This document shows positions 57,495 through 64,000 of a stretch of 64,000 nt of DNA, piece by piece. The translations under genes were made by a program, and so were the position numbers. This DNA is from Paraconiothyrium sp. Pb-2020. Its lineage: Eukaryota; Ascomycota; Dothideomycetes; Pleosporales; Didymosphaeriaceae. The stretch lies in contig JAJUBI010000003.1 in assembly GCA_022419385.1 (NCBI GenBank), positions 3,844,001-3,908,000 of the forward strand, written 5' to 3'. Numbering within the stretch: position 1 is the first letter of the stretch; each line of letters starts with the position of its first letter. The notes beneath the pieces were generated by a model. The model was not told the origin of the DNA, searched no databases, and was given only the letters and a program-made list of their open reading frames with translations.

Positions 57495-58393
57495 TCACCT
57501 TGACCCGATAGCCACCGTCACCGAGCTTACCATCCTCACCCTCGTCTCAGGTACATCGTCTCCATTCAACTGCTTCTTTGCCTCGATACCGCCCTCTTTA
57601 GCATTTCCTTCTTCAATATCCCGCATCTCGATATCATCCACCGCCATCACACTGCCCGTTTCCACTCTTACTGTACAATCACTCTCACCCTGGAAATGCA
57701 CACCAATTTGTAAGGCGCGCTCAATCGCCCTCCCCGTCGCCTTGACATACACCTTCTCTCCGCCTGCACCACCTGGTGTATCTCTACCTTCATCGACAAT
57801 TGCCCGCTCCACATCCTCCGGCGCAAGACGCCCGTTCGGCGCCAATGGTTTTCGATTCCGCCATTGCTGTCGCTGCCGAGGTACTTGTGAAGCTTGCGAT
57901 TGCGCTTCTCGCTTGGTGATCTCGAGGAGTAAGCGGCGAATGCGTTTTAGCGTCGGGATGAAGGGGGTTGAGTGTGAGATATAAAGGGTCTTTGGATGCT
58001 CGGAAGAAGCAAAGGGCGTAGGGATCGCGGGGTGGTGGAGAGGGCGTTTAGCTATGGAAGCATCTATGAAGTTTTAACATAAGTTGCGCATACCATTGGA
58101 GACCGAACTGACGTACTAGGCGGTAGTTTGGGGAGCTTTTTGCGATTCTGCTTTCGATGAGGAATCTGATGAGGTTGTTTTGGGTTGGCAGGTGTACCTC
58201 CCAGCCTCTCAAGTTTCTGCTTTTTGGCGTTCCGCGTTGGATCCGGATTTATTTCTTTTACTGAAGGTGCGCTCGAGGAGTGGGGAGCTTGAGCGCCTGG
58301 AGGCGTGACGTTGGAGGGCGTAATCTGCGCGGGTGCCTTCGACGTCGCCTTGGAGGACTTTTCTTTCCCATCGTTCGTCCTTTTCTTGCCCAT
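57495..58393 (-). CDS. POP7: RNase P/MRP subunit Pop7 (Rpp20), Alba-fold
   Basis: Exons 58393-58117 and 58063-57495 give 281 aa; the 53-nt intron has donor GTACGT and acceptor TAG. Pop7 is a small Alba-like subunit of nuclear RNase P and RNase MRP, which process pre-tRNA 5' ends and pre-rRNA. The N-terminal 85 residues are basic and disordered (KKRTNDGKEKSSKATSK). The core spans the junction: KLPKLPPNASIAKRPLHHP, YISHSTPFIPTLKRIRRLL, EKVYVKATGRAIERALQIG and the beta strand GESDCTVRVETGSVMAVDD, matching fungal Rpp20. The C-terminal part includes TRVRMVSSVTVAIGSR. Its start codon lies 220 bp from that of the octanoyltransferase on the other strand. Confidence 0.88.
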
Positions 58394-58613
58394 TGTGCTA
58401 GGCGTGCATGTATTCCGCGGCGTTACACTTCAAATGTTGTCCTAGGCAGAAGTGCAGTGTGATCTAACTGCCCTCAACGCGTCCAAACTTTCTTATCGAT
58501 ATCGGCCCGCACGCTACGCGACAAGCTCCAGCTTCCCATCTCAAAGTCAACCAACAACACACTCGTACATTCCACCATGCCCATATCGCGCTGAACTCCT
58601 CCCCGCCGGCCCA
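58394..58613. promoter_or_regulatory. shared divergent promoter of POP7 and the octanoyltransferase
   Basis: 220 bp between two divergent start codons. The right half (from 58446) is open in the octanoyltransferase frame and may be translated (see findings), so the true promoter may be even shorter. Confidence 0.6.
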
Positions 58614-59333
58614 ATGCGGCCCCTAATCCACCTCCACTTCCCAAGGCCCATCTCCTACCGTACCGCCCAAATCCTTCAGGAAACCCTCGTCTCTCGCTTC
58701 CTCTCTTCAAAGCCGCCATCCTCCCTCCCTACGCCACCACCGCACATCATAACCGCCGAGTTCAACCCGGTCTACACGTGCGGCCGCCGAGAAATTGGCA
58801 CCGTGTCCGCAGAGCAGCAGAAATACCTGCAGCACGGCGGGCAAGCTGAATTCGTCGAGGCGCTGCGAGGGGGACAGACGACCTTCCACGGGCCGGGCCA
58901 GCTAGTCGCGTATCCCATCATCGATCTGCGCACTCATAAACTCACGCCTAGAAACTATGTGTGTCTTTTGGAGAAGAGCCTGATTGCGACGTGTGCGAGC
59001 TATAACATCAAGGCTATGACGACGGAGCACACGGGCGTGTGGACGACGCCAGATGATAAGATCGCTGCACTAGGTGTACATATGCGCAGGAACATTACCA
59101 GCCATGGAGTAGGACTGAATGTAAACACGGATTTATGGTGGTTTGGGCGCATCGTGGCGTGTGGGCTTGAGGGGAAGAGGACGACGAGCTTTGAGCGGGA
59201 GGGTGTTGAGGACGTTGAGGTTAAGGATGTAGCGAAGACATTTGTGGGTGAGATTGGAGAGAGATTGGGGCTCGATGGAATCGAGGAGAAGGACGCGGAG
59301 GTGTATATGAGGGAGCTAGAAGAGACAAGATAG
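58614..59333 (+). CDS. LIP2: lipoyl(octanoyl) transferase (LipB/Lip2)
   Basis: Single exon, 239 aa from the first ATG (MRPLIHLHFPRPISYR). It transfers octanoate from acyl carrier protein to lipoyl domains (H protein, 2-oxoacid dehydrogenases) in mitochondria, the first step of lipoate synthesis. LipB marks are PVYTCGRRE, the RGGQTTFHGPGQLVAYPI loop, K149 in DDKIAALGVHMRRN followed by SHGVGLNVNTD, and the catalytic C183 in GRIVACGLEGK. All are intact. The mature-like domain begins right at the ATG, leaving no room for a mitochondrial presequence. The frame is open upstream to 58446 and encodes an Arg/Ser-rich stretch (LSYRYRPARYATSSSFPS) that would serve as one, but it has no ATG. Divergent from POP7. 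Confidence 0.92.
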   Translation: MRPLIHLHFPRPISYRTAQILQETLVSRFLSSKPPSSLPTPPPHIITAEFNPVYTCGRREIGTVSAEQQKYLQHGGQAEFVEALRGGQTTFHGPGQLVAYPIIDLRTHKLTPRNYVCLLEKSLIATCASYNIKAMTTEHTGVWTTPDDKIAALGVHMRRNITSHGVGLNVNTDLWWFGRIVACGLEGKRTTSFEREGVEDVEVKDVAKTFVGEIGERLGLDGIEEKDAEVYMRELEETR

Positions 59334-59655
59334 CACGAAAAGCAAGGCATTAGGGCCAGTCGACCTGGCACAGCTGCTTCTAGCTTTTAGATACTTAGTG
59401 CAGAGTGAAATTGGATGTCCACATCCTGACCGGTTGGCGTCAAGCGAGAATGGTATGGCTAAATTATGATTGTTTCATGTCAACACGAGGATAATTGGAA
59501 ACCTGCCAGTCAGCATTGGATTGATCTTTAGAATCAGTCGTGACCATGGCGTGGCGTGGAATATATTTGATTCAGATACCACCGTATTGTAGAGGGAGAT
59601 GTATACTAGTCGTGCAACCTTTTACAGGCTGACAAACCGGGAGACCCACTATGCT
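59334..59655. other. spacer between convergent genes
   Basis: 322 bp between the 3' ends of the octanoyltransferase and the sugar transporter. Nothing else seen. Confidence 0.6.
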
Positions 59656-61275
59656 CTAAGCCTTCGCCTCCTCAACCCTCACTTCATCAGACTTCAACTC
59701 AACAGAAGTGATCAAACCATCCACCTCTTCCATAAGGCGGCGCACAGCAACGGCCGAATTTCCACCTGCAGCCGCAACTCTCCTCTCATATTCCTCGTTG
59801 TTGCGCTTGACTAAGGGACTCTCGCTTGTGAAAAGCAGATTGACTTCCTCCAAGCTGTGACCTGCCGGCTCAACGTAGAACAAGTAGATCACCGGTATAG
59901 TCACTGCATTCATGACACCGAAGAAGATGAATGTATACCATCCAATCTTTGACAGCATGATGGGGATTAGGAATGTGGTCATGCCACAGCCAATCGCCCA
60001 ACCGAGGATGGTGAACGAGTAGCCCTTCGCTCTGACGTCCTGTGGCCAGATTTCAGTACCATAGAGCCAGGATGGAACAATGTTGAACATGGTGAAGAAC
60101 CATAGGTAAATGAAGACGAACGAGGCAGCAGCCTGGCCAAGGGTCTCCGACTTGCCCGGGTCGCTTTCCGCATAGCTTTCGGACGACTTGATAAGAGCAG
60201 CGACGATGAATAGCGCAATACCTTGGATGACGAAAGAGACTAAAAGACTCATGCGGCGACCCATGCGATCGATGACAAAGCCTGCCGCTGCTGTACCGAA
60301 GATTCCCAGGGTGTTGACCAAGCCACTCATCCACAAGGATTTAAATTCGTCGAAGCCCGCTAGTGCGAATAATTTACTGCTCCAGGTCACGACGGCGATG
60401 ATGCCCGACCACATCTGAACCTGTTGTAGCGCAAATCCAAGGATTGCTCGTCGACCGAGATGTAAGACGCCTGAATATCGCCCGCCGAGGGCCAAGTTGA
60501 TATAGCTGTTCCTCGGTTGCTTGGATGCTTCCACGATGGCATTAAGATGCTCGAGTTCTTCCTTGATCCTAGGGTCGGTGGGTTCAATGTCGCCTCGTAC
60601 TTTGCACAATATCTGGACAGCTTCGTCGCGCCTATCATGCGCCATCAACCATCTTGGCGATTCCGGTAGCAGCATAACCGTGATGGCGACGATGAAAACC
60701 GGTATACACATGAAGCCCAGCGGGAAGCGCCACCTGAATTCGGTCGCAGAGTTGCGCACGCCAAAATTTAGCCAGTTTGCAATCGTGATCCCCAGGAAAT
60801 TGGCGACGAAGATGAACGAAAAGTTGGAACCGCGGTCGTGTGCTTGGGACAGCTCGGAAACCCAAGGAGGCACGATGGCCATCACGAAGCCCATCCCAAG
60901 ACCAGTGATAACTCGGCCGCAAATGAACATATTAGAGTTGATACTGCCTGCTTGCAGCGCTCCGCCGAGTGCACCTTGCCATGCACCAGCAAAGACTCCA
61001 ACTTTTCTGCCGTACCTGTCTCCGATCCATCCACCAATGAAGGCTCCGAATATGGCTCCAAAATAGTACGAGGCAGAGAGACCGCCTTGCTTGGTTGAGT
61101 TCGTTACAATACCATCAGCACCAATCTGCATGGTGTCGATGAAACCTGGAGTTCCAGAAACCGTGCCCAAAACACCTTGGTTGTATCCCTCAAAAATGAG
61201 GGCGACGAAGATGAAGGCATTGATGAAGAAACTCAGAACCCTACCGGGAACGCGCCGCCAAGGCTGAAAAACCAT
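59656..61275 (-). CDS. MFS sugar transporter (hexose-permease type)
   Basis: Single coding exon, 539 aa from MVFQPWRRVPGRVLSF, with 12 predicted helices. It imports a sugar or related polyol by proton symport at the plasma membrane; the exact substrate is unknown. Sugar-porter marks are FEGYNQGVLG in helix 1, GGWIGDRYGRKVG, PESPRWLMAHDRRDEA, VIDRMGRRMSLL, and the late FTMFNIVPSWLYGTEIWPQ followed by VRAKG, plus VEPAGHSLEEVN near the end. The sequence just before this ATG on the minus strand (TCTCTTTTCTGCAG) looks like an intron acceptor, so a 5' UTR intron or an extra first exon is possible; the frame is open upstream, with an ATG at 61470. A Zn2Cys6 regulator lies just upstream on the same strand. 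Confidence 0.92.
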   Translation of the reverse strand: MVFQPWRRVPGRVLSFFINAFIFVALIFEGYNQGVLGTVSGTPGFIDTMQIGADGIVTNSTKQGGLSASYYFGAIFGAFIGGWIGDRYGRKVGVFAGAWQGALGGALQAGSINSNMFICGRVITGLGMGFVMAIVPPWVSELSQAHDRGSNFSFIFVANFLGITIANWLNFGVRNSATEFRWRFPLGFMCIPVFIVAITVMLLPESPRWLMAHDRRDEAVQILCKVRGDIEPTDPRIKEELEHLNAIVEASKQPRNSYINLALGGRYSGVLHLGRRAILGFALQQVQMWSGIIAVVTWSSKLFALAGFDEFKSLWMSGLVNTLGIFGTAAAGFVIDRMGRRMSLLVSFVIQGIALFIVAALIKSSESYAESDPGKSETLGQAAASFVFIYLWFFTMFNIVPSWLYGTEIWPQDVRAKGYSFTILGWAIGCGMTTFLIPIMLSKIGWYTFIFFGVMNAVTIPVIYLFYVEPAGHSLEEVNLLFTSESPLVKRNNEEYERRVAAAGGNSAVAVRRLMEEVDGLITSVELKSDEVRVEEAKA

Positions 61276-61719
61276 GCTGCAGAAAAGAGACCGAAAATTG
61301 TTGTGAGCTGTATCATCAGGATTCACAGTGCTCTTATATTCATCGGTAGTCGTGAGACTCAGATGGTCGACCCCGTGGTCGCCGAGTCTGGAGTCATGTA
61401 GAATGGGGAACGAAAGCGGGACACCATGGGGAGAGAGTTGCCAAGGATGATGTAAGTTATGGTTCCCCATGATATCTGAGCGGTTAAAAGGCAGAATGCT
61501 AGAATAGCCGATCTGAACCAATGACAGTCGATCTTGGCGTGGCCAGGAAGCGCGCGGCAATCCTTCGAATACGAACGAGCCACACCTCGGATAAACTTTA
61601 TCTCCCAAGATTCAAGCATAGTGGCACCGGGTTGTCCATTAGATGCTGAAAGGGATTGGACGAAAGCTTGGAATCGTAACGTTGCCTCGTCCCTCTGTGG
61701 CATGACGTCCGTCCAATCA
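61276..61719. other. upstream region of the sugar transporter
   Basis: 444 bp between the regulator stop and the transporter start. It holds the transporter promoter and a possible 5' intron ending at about 61277. Confidence 0.55.
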
Positions 61720-63471
61720 TCAAGTACTAGGGAAATGCATAAAGCCCGTTTTCCATGGCCACTCCGACAGGACGTCCTGTGGAAGCTGCAAGTCGCAGTT
61801 GTGGGGTTCCGGGTACAAGGTCGCAGTTGAAGCCCCACTCCTTCGAGACGCCATGTGCTCGTCAATCTGAACGACCAGAGCTCTTAATTTGTGCGCCGAT
61901 TTGATCGAGTGGATGCCAATGTCTAGATTTTCCAGAAGTTGTGCTAGCGACAGAAGAACCGTGCGGACCTGCTGATATTGGTAATCTAGTAGGGGCTCTT
62001 CGAGAACGCCCCCGAGCACCGAACCGATACCTCCCAGATGGTGCAGCAATGGAGAGCTAATGGCGCGCAAATATGACGATGGTATGCGCATGAAAGCATT
62101 CACAACCTCGCTAACAACCTGGCAGCGCTGTTCAATAGTGTTCTGCTCTGACGCAAGAAGGACCATCCGCAAAAGCTGCACAGTAGCAGTGATATTGGCG
62201 GCTTGAAAACCATATCGGTCCTTGGTCTGGTCTCCTGTCCTCTCGCTGATTTCGCGGAAATGATAGGGCAGGCCGTAGTATATGCGATCTACTTCAGCTT
62301 GGAGTGTTCTAGCAGAGGGCGACGCCTCAAAATTGGCGGCAATCTCCAAGAAAGAGCGCTTCTTCTTAGTATGACTGTGCAGCTTCATTGTAACGTGTTC
62401 AAGTAGGCGCCACAGATCGGTTGTAATGTTCCATCCGTGCACCCAACTATCTTGTGAAACATTGGAGGACGGACTGGTGACATCGACGGGAGATTGTGGC
62501 TCCATCTTGTAGCCGGTATTATCAAAGTAAGCATCGTCTAGCTCTGTCGTATACCGAACGCTTGACTGTTCTTCCCGACTACGAATTACACTATTGAAGA
62601 CGATGCAAGAAAAAATGTCAAGGGTGTACATGGACCAGTACTGTACACGTCATCAGCAAGCTCCGTTGTACAGAGTCATGGAACGTACCAGCCGCCGGCG
62701 TTCTTCCAACTCAACGATTGTGAGGTCTCGGGGCCAGTTGGCCTCGTCATGCAAGCCATCCATGGCTACCAGGGCATGGTACTTGCCGAGGTAGGCCTGC
62801 ATGTCACGGGAGTTTCCCTGCTGAATAGCAGTCAGTGAAAGCAGTGCGTAGGCCCGCATGAGATTGAGGCTCTGTTTTGGCGTGTCCGTCTTAGGCAAAG
62901 CATTGATTGCCGCCTCGTAGAAGATTGATGGAGAGGTGCTCCCCAGGGTCTGCCCGTCCCAGGTCGAGTCGAACAGAGCATTGTCAGCCGCGCGCGCAGA
63001 GGCGAGAGCACAAGCCGCCATTGTCACGGCGAACATCTCCGGGGAGTTACCGTATTCACCGCGAGATATCTTGCGGAAGAAAGTGGGACGGTGGAACAGA
63101 GGGAATATCGGATAGACGACTTCAAAGTAAACTTCGATGAGGTCGACGACGGTGGCCTGGCTGGCGATATGCGGCGCGGCCCACGGTGAGGCCGCCGAGG
63201 AACGCGATGAGGTCAGACCGTTGGAGTCTGGCGTGTGTGCTATGTGGAGTGAAGGCGGCGGCGTGTGGTGCGAGGCCGCCCGGTCCGGCTTCACGCCTCG
63301 CCGCCTCACGACGCGGTCGCGTGTGCATGCTTGGTTGAAGTCGACACAATTGCTGCATCGCTGGTGGATGTCTCCTTCACCGGGCTGACAGCGGATACTG
63401 CGCCGATGGCAGTAATCGCAGGCCTGAGTAACGCGTCGGCGTTTTGCTGGCCGGTTCGAGTCGCTAGTCAT
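61720..63471 (-). CDS. Zn2Cys6 transcription factor with fungal-specific TF domain
   Basis: Exons 63471-62689 and 62640-61720 give 567 aa; the 48-nt intron has donor GTACGT and acceptor ACAG. The binuclear zinc cluster is at C18, C21, C28, C39, C42 and C49 (CDYCHRRSIRC and CSNCVDFNQAC) after a basic KRRR run. It is followed by a Pro/Ser linker and the fungal transcription factor (middle homology) region, seen in VVDLIEVYFEVVYPIFPLFHRPTF and ERRRLYWSMYTLDIFSCIV. It is a nuclear DNA-binding regulator that would recognise CGG-type half sites. It lies 444 bp upstream of a sugar transporter on the same strand, so it may control sugar uptake; this is inference from position. Relation to XlnR/AraR-like sugar regulators is possible but not shown. 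Start ATG (MTSDSNRPAKRRRV) is clear. Confidence 0.93.
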
Positions 63472-63942
63472 GTTTTAAACGATGAGCCCAGGTAAAGTGG
63501 CCTCGATGCGGGGTGCGAAGGTGGAGAGAAGGCGCAGGATTGATGCGGGCGACACGAGCTTTTAGCCTTTTAAGCATGCGAGCACCGGCCTTTCATCCTG
63601 CCCCATTGAGGTTAAGAAGCTTCGGGTCGCCTTGACCACACGATGTCGGCCCACATCTGTCCCTCAACTCCACAATGGCTCTGCGCTTGCATGCTGCCGT
63701 TACCGGCTGGTGCTTCACCTGCTGGTCTTCGTCCCAGAGTCTCATCCTTCGCCCACGTGGCAATCCCATGCCCCGGCGGATTTCCCTTTCTGGCGCCATA
63801 AAAGGGCCGACAATGGCGGGCGTGTGGCGATATGTGCAGCGTTTCACTTTATCTGAACATAAGCATCCTGTCTGGTTCCGGCGACGTCCAAAACCCCCAG
63901 TCCCCCAGTCCCCCAGTCGCTCACTCGCTCACTCCCTCAATC
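63472..63942. other. divergent promoter between the regulator and the right-edge gene
   Basis: 471 bp between divergent starts. It ends in a C/T-rich leader with short tandem repeats (63894-63933). Confidence 0.55.
63894..63933 (+). repeat. two short tandem repeats in a pyrimidine-rich leader
   Basis: CCCCCAGT three times (63894-63917), then CGCTCACT twice (63918-63933), ending nine bases before an ATG. Probable slippage repeats in the 5' leader of the right-edge gene. Confidence 0.75.
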
Positions 63943-64000
63943 ATGGTCTCTTTCACAAACGGCCATCAGGTCAACGGGAACGCTCCGAATCGTCTTCACG
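63943..64000 (+). CDS. 5' end of a gene cut by the right edge
   Basis: ATG after a pyrimidine-rich leader, a typical fungal promoter context, opens a frame reading MVSFTNGHQVNGNAPNRLH up to the window end. Too short to identify. Its divergent placement against the Zn2Cys6 regulator and near a sugar transporter hints that it may belong to a sugar-use group, but this is only a guess. Confidence 0.4.
   Translation, partial: MVSFTNGHQVNGNAPNRLH

Noticed and set aside
63894..63933. possible CRISPR-like or regulatory array
   Set aside because: The units are 8-bp tandem slippage repeats without spacers in a eukaryotic promoter.

Overview
This window looks like nuclear DNA of a filamentous ascomycete (Pezizomycotina). 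Most genes carry short introns of about 45-110 nt with GTRNGT donors, CTRAY branch sites and YAG or AAG acceptors. Several families are typical of this group: a CFEM-rhodopsin receptor, a Git3/cAMP-receptor-like GPCR, a DUF2457 protein, a Zn2Cys6 regulator and a Rho3 GTPase. The first gene resembles a protein family I associate with Dothideomycetes, so that class is my best guess. I rebuilt the gene models by hand from splice signals and reading frames. No similarity search was run.

Layout. Positions 1-11,350 are gene-poor and hold a small zinc-finger-like protein (1294-2047), a heptad-repeat protein (3145-4546) and a GPCR (5157-6654, minus). At 11.3-14.7 kb sit three ribosomal protein genes: eL21 and uS4 head to head, then eS27. 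Next come deoxyribose-phosphate aldolase (16.8 kb), RHO3 (19.9-20.7 kb, minus), COP9 signalosome subunit 2 (22.2-24.0 kb), an otubain-type deubiquitinase (25.5-27.1 kb), the ribosome assembly factor IPI3 (29.8-31.5 kb, minus) and a PhzF-like protein (31.8-32.8 kb, minus). A surface and secretion block follows: CFEM receptor (34.5-36.0 kb), secreted SGNH hydrolase (36.6-37.9 kb), aquaporin (38.3-39.8 kb, minus) and a PA-TM-RING ubiquitin ligase (41.2-43.7 kb).

The right third holds mitochondrial EF-G (44.2-46.8 kb), a DUF2457 protein (49.8-52.1 kb), an ankyrin protein (52.8-53.7 kb, minus), an unrecognised lysine-rich secreted protein (54.5-56.2 kb) and an intron-containing tRNA-Ala(AGC). POP7 and the lipoyl-pathway octanoyltransferase are head to head at 57.5-59.3 kb. 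A sugar transporter and a Zn2Cys6 regulator lie in tandem on the minus strand at 59.7-63.5 kb, and the 5' end of another gene lies at the right edge.

Most genes are conserved housekeeping or signalling genes without an operon-like relation. The two divergent pairs (eL21/uS4 and POP7/LIP2) probably share promoters, and the transporter and regulator may work together. The oddest points are three apparent frame breaks in the 5' part of the mitochondrial EF-G gene, a PhzF-like frame with no ATG, a 31-of-32-base duplication linking the CSN2 3' end to a spot 5.5 kb upstream, and the orphan lysine/threonine-rich secreted protein. I found no CRISPR array, no intact transposon and no obvious secondary-metabolite cluster.
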